Positions 15,693 to 23,003 of a DNA stretch of 42,067 nucleotides are shown here, in pieces. The notes under the pieces are model-generated. The model had not been told where the DNA came from. It searched no databases and worked only from the letters and a program-made list of their open reading frames with translations. Location: NCBI GenBank assembly GCA_035351315.1, contig DAOPVX010000007.1, positions 1 through 42,067 of the forward strand, written 5' to 3'. This stretch comes from UBA1359 sp029570385 (GTDB taxonomy: Bacteria > Patescibacteriota > Patescibacteriia > Patescibacteriales > Patescibacteriaceae). A program made the translations under genes and the position numbers. Numbering within the stretch: the stretch's first letter is position 1; the number at the start of each line of letters is the position of its first letter.

Positions 15693-16033
15693 ACTATTAT
15701 TTTTAATCTTTTCCAAGCTTTGGTTAGTTCTTCTTGTAAGTCAGATAATTTAATGGTCGGTTGCTTAGTTAATAACAAAATAACAATATCGTAACCGGGC
15801 TGAAGTTTGCTATAATCTTGTTTAATCACAGCAGCCAGCCGGCGACGAATTAAGTTGCGGCCGACAGCCAGCCGGCATAAATGGCGACTAATGATAAAAC
15901 CAAATCGATTATAACTTAACCCGTTGGCCGTCAGCCGAACAGCTAATTTATTGCCATAATATTTATGGCTGTCCGCCTGAAAAAGACGATCAAAGTCTTT
16001 CTTTTTGGTTAAACGAAATTGTTTCTTTAACAT
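15689..16033 (-). CDS. rnpA: Ribonuclease P protein component
   Basis: Protein subunit of RNase P, which trims tRNA 5' ends. 114 residues beginning LKKQFRLTKKKDFDRLFQ. The RNR-like signature is GRNLIRRRLAAV (about 57-68), slightly divergent from the usual RNRxKR pattern. A beta strand FGFIISRHL precedes it. Its stop TGA is embedded in ATGATG with the yidD start. A hairpin overlapping the end of rpmH lies just upstream and could lower its expression relative to L34. Confidence 0.92.
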   Translation of the reverse strand: MLKKQFRLTKKKDFDRLFQADSHKYYGNKLAVRLTANGLSYNRFGFIISRHLCRLAVGRNLIRRRLAAVIKQDYSKLQPGYDIVILLLTKQPTIKLSDLQEELTKAWKRLKIIV

Positions 16034-16038
16034 ATATA

Positions 16039-16074
16039 AAAAAATTAACCAAAATTTTATTTGGTTAATTTTTT
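16039..16074 (-). promoter_or_regulatory. Attenuator-like hairpin overlapping the rpmH stop
   Basis: Perfect 15-bp stem: AAAAAATTAACCAAA (16039-16053) with its complement at 16060-16074, loop 16054-16059. On minus it covers the last codons and stop of rpmH and is followed by TATATATG of rnpA. An A/T-rich terminator-like helix here would let L34 be made in excess over RnpA. Confidence 0.6.
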
Positions 16075-16194
16075 CCGCCCCTTATTGCGACGGCGTCTTA
16101 AAACATTTCGGCCATTTTTTGTCAGCATTCTCTTTAAAAAACCATGCTTCTTATGAGCGCGCCGATTATTTGGCTGATAGGTGCGTTTTGGCAT
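16057..16194 (-). CDS. rpmH: 50S ribosomal protein L34
   Basis: 45 residues starting MPKRTYQPNNRRAHKKHGF and containing KRMLTKNGRNVLRRRRNKGRK, the standard L34 sequence, read directly from the minus strand. Start ATG at 16194, stop TAA at 16059-16057. It opens the rnpA-yidD-yidC unit next to dnaA, as in most bacteria. Has its own promoter and no Shine-Dalgarno site. Confidence 0.96.
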   Translation of the reverse strand: MPKRTYQPNNRRAHKKHGFLKRMLTKNGRNVLRRRRNKGRKKLTK

Positions 16195-16246
16195 ATTGTC
16201 AGGAATTTAAAAAGACTTAACTTCAAACTGGTTCAGTCTAGCTGCT

Positions 16247-16275
16247 AGCATAACAGCTAATTTAGCTTTGGTCAA
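16247..16275 (-). promoter_or_regulatory. rpmH operon promoter
   Basis: Minus strand TTGACC (16275-16270), 17 bp, TATGCT (16252-16247) with an upstream TG (extended -10). Leader about 46 nt. Confidence 0.7.
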
Positions 16276-16295
16276 TACTTAATCTGAACCTAAAC

Positions 16296-16327
16296 TTGTC
16301 CACAGGTTATTAACAAACTTATCAACT
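16296..16327 (+). promoter_or_regulatory. DnaA-box-like sites upstream of dnaA
   Basis: TTGTCCACA (16296-16304, one mismatch to TTATCCACA) and TTATCAACT (16319-16327, two mismatches). The second 9-mer recurs exactly at 17962-17970 on the other side of dnaA. They lie between the divergent rpmH and dnaA promoters and could mediate autoregulation. Confidence 0.55.
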
Positions 16328-16337
16328 TATTTTTGGG

Positions 16338-16365
16338 TTGCCGAAAAAACCAAGCCTGTTATAAT
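16338..16365 (+). promoter_or_regulatory. dnaA promoter
   Basis: TTGCCG (16338-16343), 16 bp, TATAAT (16360-16365) with TGT directly before the -10. Start predicted near 16372, 20 nt before the ATG. Confidence 0.75.
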
Positions 16366-16391
16366 AAAAATAATCTGCTAATCTAAATATT

Positions 16392-17813
16392 ATGGAACAC
16401 CCCTCTTTAGAACAAATTTGGCAAGCTATTTTAGGCGAAGCCGAATTAACCATCTCTAAAGCCAACTTTACTACTTGGTTTAAAAACTCGTTTATCTCTA
16501 GCTATGAGAATAATGTTTTAACCATTGGGGTTCCTAATGGTTTTACTCGGGCCTGGTTTGAAACCAAGTTTAGCCAAGAAATCGTTCATATTTTTAATAA
16601 AATCACTGGGGAAAAACCAACGGACATAAAATATATTATCAAACTTAAACCTCAACAAACCGCGTCAATTACTAATTTTTTAACTGCCGAAAACCAAAAA
16701 TCAACTGATTCAGCATTAACCACCAATCACCAGCCAATAAAAACTGCACCTGAGCCCAAACTAACAGCCAATCAACAAACCGGCTTGGTCGCCGGACTAA
16801 ATCCGCGTTATACTTTTGAAACTTTTGTTGTTGGTAAACATAATGAACTAGCCCACGCTGCCTGTTGGGCCGCCGTGCGTCAGCCAGGTGAAACCTATAA
16901 TCCCCTTTTTATTTACGGCGGAGTTGGCTTAGGTAAAACCCATTTACTACAGGCGATCGGCCATGAACTAATTAAGTCTGGTAAAAAAGTTCTTTATGTA
17001 ACTTCAGAAAAATTTACTAATGATTATGTTGAGGCCGTCTATCATGGCCGAGGCAATACTTTTAAAAGCTTATATCGCAATGTTGACTTGTTATTAATTG
17101 ATGACATTCAATTTATGGCCGGGAAAGACGGCACGCAGCAAGAATTTTTTCATACTTTTGATCAGCTGCATCGGGCCAACAAACAAATAGTGATTACCTC
17201 CGACCGACCGCCGCGCAGCATGAAAGCAGTGGAGGCTCGATTAATTACTCGTTTTGAATGGGGTATGGTGGCCGATATCAGTCAGCCGGACTTAGAAACC
17301 AGAATGGCTATTTTAAATACCAAATGTCAACAAAAACAATTTCCTTTAGATCAATCTGTTGTCCAATATATTGCGACTAATATTAATAACAATGTACGGG
17401 AATTAGAGGGCGCTCTTAACCGAATTATGGGCTTTTGCCAATTTCATAATTGTTCACCAGACATAGCAGTGGCCCAGCAAGTATTAAAAGATTTTTTTAT
17501 CTCTATTCAAACCAGTAATTTATCCACGCCCCAAAAAATATTAGAAGCTGTGGCTAATTTTTATAATATTAATGTCACCGAATTAACCGGTCAAAGCCGC
17601 AAACGAGAATTAGTTGGTCCGAGACAAATTGCCATGTATTTATTACGCACCAAAATTAATGCCTCATTTCCGGCTATCGGTCAAGAATTAGGCGGACGTG
17701 ATCATACCACCGCCATGTATGCTTGTGCCAAGATTGAAGCTGATTTAAAAACTAATAGTCAATTAAAACAAGACTTGGAGCAAATCGCGCAAGCGATCAC
17801 ATCAACTTATTAA
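16392..17813 (+). CDS. dnaA: Chromosomal replication initiator DnaA
   Basis: Binds DnaA boxes and melts the origin. 473 residues: domain I about 1-85 (LEQIWQAILGEAELTIS...WF), flexible domain II about 86-135, AAA+ domain III with Walker A GGVGLGKT (176-183) and Walker B LLLIDD (233-238), and domain IV with the helix-turn-helix signature GGRDHTTAMYA near residue 435-445. All regions are intact. The ATG at 16392 has no Shine-Dalgarno site. dnaN follows after a 206-bp AT-rich gap that is the origin candidate. Assignment is firm. Confidence 0.98.
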   Translation: MEHPSLEQIWQAILGEAELTISKANFTTWFKNSFISSYENNVLTIGVPNGFTRAWFETKFSQEIVHIFNKITGEKPTDIKYIIKLKPQQTASITNFLTAENQKSTDSALTTNHQPIKTAPEPKLTANQQTGLVAGLNPRYTFETFVVGKHNELAHAACWAAVRQPGETYNPLFIYGGVGLGKTHLLQAIGHELIKSGKKVLYVTSEKFTNDYVEAVYHGRGNTFKSLYRNVDLLLIDDIQFMAGKDGTQQEFFHTFDQLHRANKQIVITSDRPPRSMKAVEARLITRFEWGMVADISQPDLETRMAILNTKCQQKQFPLDQSVVQYIATNINNNVRELEGALNRIMGFCQFHNCSPDIAVAQQVLKDFFISIQTSNLSTPQKILEAVANFYNINVTELTGQSRKRELVGPRQIAMYLLRTKINASFPAIGQELGGRDHTTAMYACAKIEADLKTNSQLKQDLEQIAQAITSTY

Positions 17814-17846
17814 CATTGTTATTATAATTTTGGGGAAAACTAATAA

Positions 17847-18019
17847 TAATCCACAGCTAAATAATAATTATCTTTTTTGTCCACTAATTACCCACTGGTT
17901 ATTAATTTTTTATCCCCACTTTAATAGTTATTTTTTAGCCAAGCTAGCAGTTAAAAATTAGTTATCAACTTTTACCCAGGCTTTATTATTATCTCTTTAT
18001 TTATATATTATAAATTAAT
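17847..18019 (+). other. Candidate oriC between dnaA and dnaN
   Basis: DnaA-box-like 9-mers TAATCCACA (17847-17855), TTGTCCACT (17877-17885), TTATCCCCA (17910-17918) and TTATCAACT (17962-17970), followed by a very AT-rich stretch up to the dnaN start (about 17980-18019) that could be the unwinding element. Gene orientation switches around dnaA and the dnaA-dnaN context supports an origin. Boxes are imperfect. Confidence 0.6.
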
Positions 18020-19156
18020 ATGAAATTAACCATTCTACAAAAAAATCTCCATCAAGGATTAAACACAGTTGGTCATATCGCTACTAAAAATGCCAACATG
18101 CCAATATTGAACAATGTTTTAATTAGTATCAAAGATGGATTAATTAATTTATCAGCCACCAATTTAGAGATTGCTATTACTAAACAAATTCGTGGCAAGG
18201 CTGATAAGGATGGCGAAATAACCGTTGACGCGAAAATATTAAGCGACTATATCGCCTTGTTGCCCAACGAAAAAATAGATATTTCTTTAGATAAACAAGA
18301 ATTAAAAATTAATTGCCAGCAATATAATACAGTAATTAAAGGACAGGAAGCACAAGATTTTCCAGTTATTCCACAAGTTGACAAAAAAATTGGCTTCAAT
18401 TTATCGGTTGCCAGTTTAAAGAATGCGCTTAGTCAAATATTGTTTGCCATCAACCCCGGTGACAATCGTCTGGAGCTAACCGGTGTTTTATTTGACATTA
18501 AAAATAAAACAATGAACTTAGTGGCCACTGATAGTTTTCGTTTAGCTAAAACTGAATTAGATTTTTCTTTAAATCTTGGTCAAATTAGCGCTGACGGGTT
18601 AAAGGTTATTATTCCTTTTAAAACAATGCAGGAAATCTCGCGAATTATTAATTCAACAACTGATGAGTTGTCCAGTGACGCCGATCAATTAAAATTATTT
18701 TTATCAGATAATCAGGCCATGTTTGTTTATCAGGGAACAACAATTATCTCCCGGTTAATTGAAGGACATTATCCAGATTATGAACAAGTCATGCCAATTA
18801 ATTTTAAAACTGAAGCCGTTATTGATCGCGGTGAATTATCGCGCGCCATTAAAATGGCCTCTATTTTTAGCACTAATATAACCAATGCTATTGATATAGC
18901 TATTAATAGTCTTGAGCAAAAAATTATTATTGAGGCAGTGGGGGGACAAGCCGGCAGCCAGCAGGCTGACTTGCCGGCCAAAATTGATGGACAAAATAAT
19001 AATGTTCGTCTAAATTATCGTTATCTTTTGGAGTGTTTAAATGTTTTATCAGCTGGGCAAGTAATAATCAAACTGATTGACGATGTCGCCGCCTGTCAAA
19101 TTAGCGTCCCCAAAGACGATAATTATCAATATATTATTGTGCCGCTTCGTAAGTAA
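18020..19156 (+). CDS. dnaN: DNA polymerase III beta subunit (sliding clamp)
   Basis: 378-residue dimeric clamp that tethers polymerase to DNA. Three clamp domains about 1-125, 130-255, 260-378. Starts MKLTILQKNLHQGL with MPILNNVLIS, has LVATDSFRLA (about 174-183) in the second domain and ends with YIIVPLR, the usual terminal hydrophobic strand. A TATTAT box ends 8 nt before the ATG, so a near-leaderless transcript is possible. The end is 6 nt from the convergent holA end. Assignment is firm. Confidence 0.96.
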   Translation: MKLTILQKNLHQGLNTVGHIATKNANMPILNNVLISIKDGLINLSATNLEIAITKQIRGKADKDGEITVDAKILSDYIALLPNEKIDISLDKQELKINCQQYNTVIKGQEAQDFPVIPQVDKKIGFNLSVASLKNALSQILFAINPGDNRLELTGVLFDIKNKTMNLVATDSFRLAKTELDFSLNLGQISADGLKVIIPFKTMQEISRIINSTTDELSSDADQLKLFLSDNQAMFVYQGTTIISRLIEGHYPDYEQVMPINFKTEAVIDRGELSRAIKMASIFSTNITNAIDIAINSLEQKIIIEAVGGQAGSQQADLPAKIDGQNNNVRLNYRYLLECLNVLSAGQVIIKLIDDVAACQISVPKDDNYQYIIVPLRK

Positions 19157-19162
19157 TCAGGC

Positions 19163-20197
19163 CTATTTTTGATTAGCATGATTAATTAATAACAAAGTAA
19201 AAAGCGCTGCCAAATTTCCCCGGCTGCGTTTTTTTGACCAATCAAATTTAATTAAGTTATCTACTAATTGTTGTAAACTAACCAATTGAATAAGATTGGC
19301 TTGTTGGATTAGTTTGCGGCTAACGCTAATTGGTAGGCCTAAAGATTTTTCCAAACTAGCGGTTGTTTGACCGGCCGCTAGCCGAGCTTTTATCTGTAAG
19401 AATTGTAATGCTTGACGATTAAGGAGAGCAACACTAATGGCTAAATCATCTTCGTTGGCAAAAATTTCTTCCAAGAGGCCGGCGGAAGTTGATAAATCTT
19501 GGCGGCTAAATGCTTCTATAAACTCAAATAAGTGACGAGAGGTGTCGTTAACCAAAAGACGGACCAAGTCGTCGTCTATGACTATTTTGGGGTTAATAGA
19601 AGCCTGATAGTTTATAAGCTTGTTTAATTCATGGCTAATTTGCCAGAAATTATAATTGGTAAGCTCTAATAAAAGTTTTTTAGCTGACGGCGCCATCTGT
19701 CCGCCGTGTTCTTTAATTAAGGTTTCTAGCAAGTTTTCCGCCGCCAATCCGGTTAATCGCGGATAATATTGTTGTTGTTTGGTATCGGCTGTCAATAATG
19801 TAAATAGTTTTTCTTGCGCCTTAGTTAATGGCTTAGATCTGCCTTCAATATCGACAATAACCGGTCGATTTTTACCGGCTTGATATTTAAGCTTAAGATT
19901 GGTCTCATTAATCAATAACAACCATGCCGTTGATTTTTGCTCGTGATTATTTAATAAAACGCATAAACCATCTAACAGCTCGGCATTCTTACTGCTAAAA
20001 GGATTATCTAAAATAATAATTTTAGTTTGTTGGAAAAGAGATTGATTGCCGATAGCGTTAAACAAAACCGAACTGTCTATTTCAGCAGCATTTAGATGGA
20101 TTGCTCCTTCGACAGCTGATTGATTAAAATCAGCCAGCTGTTGGCGAATAGCGCGTTTTATTTGAAAATCATCTTCACCGTAACGAAAGAAAAACAT
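19163..20197 (-). CDS. holA: DNA polymerase III delta subunit
   Basis: Clamp-loader subunit that opens the beta clamp. 344 residues starting FFFRYGEDDFQIKRAIRQQL, the typical HolA opening, with a degenerate AAA+ domain (KIIILDNPFSS; WLLLINETNLK) and a C-terminal collar domain (LFEFIEAFSRQD; ALLNRQALQFLQIKARLAAG). Follows nusA by 16 nt on minus, so probably co-transcribed with it. Divergent sequence is normal for this family. Confidence 0.88.
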   Translation of the reverse strand: MFFFRYGEDDFQIKRAIRQQLADFNQSAVEGAIHLNAAEIDSSVLFNAIGNQSLFQQTKIIILDNPFSSKNAELLDGLCVLLNNHEQKSTAWLLLINETNLKLKYQAGKNRPVIVDIEGRSKPLTKAQEKLFTLLTADTKQQQYYPRLTGLAAENLLETLIKEHGGQMAPSAKKLLLELTNYNFWQISHELNKLINYQASINPKIVIDDDLVRLLVNDTSRHLFEFIEAFSRQDLSTSAGLLEEIFANEDDLAISVALLNRQALQFLQIKARLAAGQTTASLEKSLGLPISVSRKLIQQANLIQLVSLQQLVDNLIKFDWSKKRSRGNLAALFTLLLINHANQK

Positions 20198-20213
20198 TCG
20201 GTGAACTAATTAA

Positions 20214-21530
20214 TTATTTAGCAGCTGTCTTTTTAGTTGTCTTTTTAACCGTTGCCTTCGTAGTCGTTTTTTTAACTTTCTTTTCTTTAACTACCTCTTT
20301 TTCCGGTTCAATTATTGGTTCTGGTTCGTCGTCAATTAATTGTTGGTCTTGATTAGTGGTAATATCTAGATGCCAACCAGTTAGGCGAGCAGCCAAGCGG
20401 ACATTTTGACCATCACGGCCGATAGCTAAAGACAATTGTTCTGGATCAACCGTAATAACAGCTTGTTTGGTTTCATGGTCTAGTTCCACCTGTTCAATTT
20501 TGGCTGGCGCCAACGAGTTGGCGATAAACTTAGCAGCATCATCACTGTATTCAATAATATCAATCTTTTCTCCACCAACCTCATTAATAATGGTTTGGAT
20601 TCTAGATCCGCGCTGACCGACACAAGAGCCAATCGGGTCAACATTATCACTATTAGCGATAACCGCTACTTTGGAACGACTGCCCGCTTCTCGCGCGACC
20701 GCTTTAAGATCCACCAATCCATTGGAGATTTCTGGTATTTCTAAATAAAAAACTTTACTTAGAATTTCATCAGCGGTTCTAGATAGCACAATTTCTGGAC
20801 CGCGATTGCTGACACGAACTTCTTCCACGAAAACTTTAATGCGGCTGTTCGGCCGGTACGCCTCGCCAGCAATTTGATATTGTGGCGGGATAATGCCAGC
20901 GGTTTTACCGACATCAACCAAAATATTGCGTCCTTCTCGGCGCTGAATAATACCGCTAATAACTTCATGCTCCTTATCTTTAAAGTCTTCATAAATCATA
21001 TTACGCTCAGCTTCGCGTAATTTTTGAATAATAACCTGTTTGGCAGTTTGAGCAGCCATCCGGCCATAATCCGTTTGCACCGGCAATTCAGTAATAATTT
21101 CTTCACCAAGTTTAATACCCGGTTTAATTAATTGAGCTTCACAGAGCTGAATTTCGGTTTTGGGATTAAATTTACGGATAATTTCGCCATTCTCGTCGCG
21201 GATTTCGGTCTGCAATTGATCTTCGGTTTGAAAATTAACTGCTTCCTTGGCCGCCTCCGGATCAATAGTAATAGTGGAATCTTGTAAATTTTTGAGAGTT
21301 AATGGGGCGCTAAAAGCCGGAAGTGGCATATCCTCAACAACAGTTTTTACATCAAAGACTTTGATTTTAGACAAATCTTCATTGTAATTAACTTTAATAT
21401 TTTGGTTCTTGTCGCCATAATCCTTGCGATAAGCGGCGGCCAAGGCGGCTTCAATGGTTTCAATTACCGCATCATAGCTAAGGTTTTTTTCTTCGCAAAT
21501 CAGCTTAATAGCGTTCATTAGTTCTGACAT
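20214..21530 (-). CDS. nusA: Transcription termination/antitermination factor NusA
   Basis: 438 residues: N-terminal RNA-polymerase-binding domain about 1-130, S1 domain about 185-255 (ISGIIQRREGRNILVDVGKTAGIIPP), KH1 with DPIGSCVGQRGSRIQTI (about 303-319), KH2 with AIGRDGQNVRLAARLTG (about 370-386), and a Lys/Thr-rich tail of about 50 residues like that of the S1 gene. rimP, its usual upstream partner, is absent. It has a near-consensus promoter and a leader hairpin. holA follows. Confidence 0.95.
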   Translation of the reverse strand: MSELMNAIKLICEEKNLSYDAVIETIEAALAAAYRKDYGDKNQNIKVNYNEDLSKIKVFDVKTVVEDMPLPAFSAPLTLKNLQDSTITIDPEAAKEAVNFQTEDQLQTEIRDENGEIIRKFNPKTEIQLCEAQLIKPGIKLGEEIITELPVQTDYGRMAAQTAKQVIIQKLREAERNMIYEDFKDKEHEVISGIIQRREGRNILVDVGKTAGIIPPQYQIAGEAYRPNSRIKVFVEEVRVSNRGPEIVLSRTADEILSKVFYLEIPEISNGLVDLKAVAREAGSRSKVAVIANSDNVDPIGSCVGQRGSRIQTIINEVGGEKIDIIEYSDDAAKFIANSLAPAKIEQVELDHETKQAVITVDPEQLSLAIGRDGQNVRLAARLTGWHLDITTNQDQQLIDDEPEPIIEPEKEVVKEKKVKKTTTKATVKKTTKKTAAK

Positions 21531-21545
21531 ATTCTTGATAAAAAT

Positions 21546-21571
21546 AAATTGGCTAATAAAAAAGCCAGTTT
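21546..21571 (-). promoter_or_regulatory. Leader hairpin of nusA (possible attenuator)
   Basis: AAATTGGCT (21546-21554) pairs with AGCCAGTTT (21563-21571), 8 of 9 positions, loop of 8. On minus it is followed by ATTTATTTTTAT shortly before the ATG at 21530. It could be an attenuator acting on this termination factor's own mRNA. Confidence 0.45.
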
Positions 21572-21594
21572 AATCATAAACTAGCAATAAATTA

Positions 21595-21622
21595 ATTATA
21601 CCAGGTTAAGCGAATTTGTCAA
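21595..21622 (-). promoter_or_regulatory. nusA promoter
   Basis: Minus strand TTGACA (21622-21617), 16 bp, TATAAT (21600-21595) with TGG before the -10. One of the strongest promoters in the window. Confidence 0.8.
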
Positions 21623-21628
21623 TAACTA

Positions 21629-21657
21629 TTGACCGTTTTGTTATTTTATGGTATAGT
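21629..21657 (+). promoter_or_regulatory. Promoter of the GC-rich lipoprotein gene
   Basis: TTGACC (21629-21634), 17 bp, TATAGT (21652-21657) with TGG before the -10 (extended). It is back to back with the nusA promoter, with 6 bp between the two -35 boxes. Confidence 0.75.
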
Positions 21658-21669
21658 ACAATATTGTAC
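21656..21669 (+). promoter_or_regulatory. Operator-like palindrome at the lipoprotein gene start site
   Basis: Perfect 14-bp palindrome GTACAATATTGTAC overlapping the end of the -10 and the predicted transcription start. Position and symmetry are those of a repressor operator; the regulator is unknown. Confidence 0.5.
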
Positions 21670-21687
21670 CTATTATTAAAAATAAAA

Positions 21688-21696
21688 AAGGAGGTG
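21688..21696 (+). promoter_or_regulatory. Strong Shine-Dalgarno site of the lipoprotein gene
   Basis: AAGGAGGTG, a full complement of the usual 16S 3' tail, with the GGAGG core 6 nt before the ATG at 21701. It is remarkable because almost no other gene in the window has a recognisable site. Confidence 0.85.
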
Positions 21697-21700
21697 TTTC

Positions 21701-22231
21701 ATGATAAAGAAACATCGTCTTGTATTCGTCGCTCTACTTTTTTGCGTTTGCGGCCTATTAGTTGGCTGCAGCGCTAATCGTAGTACCGCTCGAGCCGAAA
21801 TCCGGCTCCATGCCAGCAGCCAACGGTTGCTGGCTGCTAGTGCTAGCGGCTCCATGCCAGTCAACGACTGGCTGGAGACGCGGTCTCAGCAAGGTCTGGT
21901 CGAGACCCAGGCCCACTATTTGACCAAGGCTCAGCAGGCGGCCACGCCGGCTGAGAGCCAGCAGTGGCTAGATCTAGCCGCCCAGGTGGGCGGTGGAGGT
22001 GGCACCACGCTGGCCACCTTAGTAAATGCCAGTGATTACCGGATAACGGTCCTAGACGGACCCTATGCCGGTATCACGCTGGCCCCTGGAACATCTAGCC
22101 AGTCAACGGTCAGAATTCCCGTTGGCTGGTTGTCCTTTGTTGTCGCCTGGGGCGACAACCAAAGGGCAAGCATTGTCCGGCCAGTGTCAGCCGGACAAAA
22201 AGCAATCGTTATTGTGAACAAAAAACAGTAA
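21701..22231 (+). CDS. Lipoprotein of unknown function, compositionally atypical
   Basis: 176 residues. Signal peptide with lipobox LLVGC; Cys23 is the predicted lipidated residue. Residues about 30-105 are Ala/Gln/Ser-rich and probably helical, followed by a GGGGG hinge and a small beta-rich C-terminal domain (about 110-176) with NASDYRITVLDGPYAGITLAPG and a regular turn pattern. No family recognised. GC in 21781-22020 is 155 of 240 bases (65 percent), against about 32 percent in a counted line just downstream (22441-22500). The coding sequence is full of inverted repeats, including two strong hairpins near the 3' end. It carries its own promoter, operator-like palindrome, Shine-Dalgarno site and terminator, suggesting a transferred self-contained unit. 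Confidence 0.75.
   Translation: MIKKHRLVFVALLFCVCGLLVGCSANRSTARAEIRLHASSQRLLAASASGSMPVNDWLETRSQQGLVETQAHYLTKAQQAATPAESQQWLDLAAQVGGGGGTTLATLVNASDYRITVLDGPYAGITLAPGTSSQSTVRIPVGWLSFVVAWGDNQRASIVRPVSAGQKAIVIVNKKQ
22134..22198 (+). other. Two tandem strong hairpins inside the lipoprotein gene
   Basis: Hairpin 1: 22134-22147 pairs with 22151-22165 (14 bp, one bulged C, 3-nt loop). Hairpin 2: TTGTCCGGC (22173-22181) pairs with GCCGGACAA (22190-22198). Both are within the coding region close to its end and could stabilise the mRNA 3' end. Confidence 0.7.
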
Positions 22232-22252
22232 CGATTAAATTTTTTTGACACG

Positions 22253-22279
22253 AAACCCGTTCTTTGGAGCGGGTTTTTT
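22253..22279 (+). terminator. Terminator of the lipoprotein gene
   Basis: AAACCCGTTC (22253-22262) pairs with GAGCGGGTTT (22267-22276), 10 bp with one G-T pair and loop TTTG, then a T run to 22279. A second 8-bp stem (AATCGTTA 22204-22211 with TAACGATT 22229-22236) followed by a T run precedes it. Confidence 0.85.
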
Positions 22280-22280
22280 C

Positions 22281-22688
22281 TTAGGCTGGACCAGTTCCAA
22301 GTCCACCGCCCGGCAACCTAGTAAAGATAAAATAAGTTATCGCATAGGCCAACACCACAATAATCAAACCAGTAAGCGCTTGTTTGATTATGTTTTTGGC
22401 TTTTTCTACTTGTTTTTCATTACCACCGGCAGTCATCCAAAGAATGCCAGCGTAAATCATTAAGACAACAAAGATAAAGCCCAATAATTCTAAAATAGTC
22501 TTTATAATCAATGAGGCATTGTCAAACAAAGTATTTTCATTGGTTGAGTTTTGGTAACTCGGCGATGCTACGATTTTAAGATTGTCCAGTGTTGCTGGCG
22601 GCACAGCTTTGGCTACAGGAATACCTATAAAGCCGACAGCTATTATTAAAGAAACCAGTCTTATCACTAAAATATTTGTTTTTGACAT
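22281..22688 (-). CDS. TrbC/VirB2-like pilin-type protein 6
   Basis: 135 residues: signal peptide about 1-28 ending in AKA, short exposed segment with an Asn/Thr-rich region, then two membrane helices about 60-82 and 102-124 joined by the cytosolic-type loop ILWMTAGGNEKQVEKAKNII. The ending GLIIVVLAYAITYFIF is shared with its neighbours. Such two-helix proteins occur in multiple copies in CPR genomes and are commonly classed with TrbC/VirB2 pilins of type IV secretion. Last of six tandem copies, 4 nt after copy 5. A Gly-rich C-terminal tail (PGGGLGTGPA) is unique to this copy. Confidence 0.75.
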   Translation of the reverse strand: MSKTNILVIRLVSLIIAVGFIGIPVAKAVPPATLDNLKIVASPSYQNSTNENTLFDNASLIIKTILELLGFIFVVLMIYAGILWMTAGGNEKQVEKAKNIIKQALTGLIIVVLAYAITYFIFTRLPGGGLGTGPA

Positions 22689-22692
22689 AAAG

Positions 22693-23001
22693 TTATGGAA
22701 GAATTTTAATAATAAAAAAGGTTATCGCATAGGCCAAGATTATAATTATAAGGCCGACAGTTGCTTGACTAATAATAGCCTTGGCCTTGTCTACTTGTTT
22801 ATCATTGCCAGCCGCGGTCATCCACAAAAAACCGCCATAAATTATTAAAGCTAAAAAAATAACACCAATTAAGCCAAGGATAATAGTTATAAAATTGCCA
22901 ACAGTTGTTAAAGCATTATTTTGGGTCGGGTCATAGCCGGCCGCTACGGCAGTCTGATTTAATTGGTTGTCCGAAAAGGCATCTTTAAGGTTAGCGGTCA
23001 T
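22693..23001 (-). CDS. TrbC/VirB2-like pilin-type protein 5, without signal peptide
   Basis: 102 residues beginning MTANLKDAFSDNQLNQTAVAAGYDP. Unlike the other copies it has no N-terminal hydrophobic signal sequence, only the polar segment and the two membrane helices (about 34-55 and 78-100) around FLWMTAAGNDKQVDKAKAII. Either it inserts by its first helix or the signal has been lost. It starts 2 nt after the stop of copy 4 (23004) and ends 4 nt before copy 6. Family assignment is by the shared core. Confidence 0.7.
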   Translation of the reverse strand: MTANLKDAFSDNQLNQTAVAAGYDPTQNNALTTVGNFITIILGLIGVIFLALIIYGGFLWMTAAGNDKQVDKAKAIISQATVGLIIIILAYAITFFIIKILP

Positions 23002-23003
23002 AA

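Noticed and set aside
16005..16220. Plus-strand ORF opposite rpmH
   Set aside because: It is the antisense of rpmH and the rpmH-rnpA hairpin; L34 on minus is certain.
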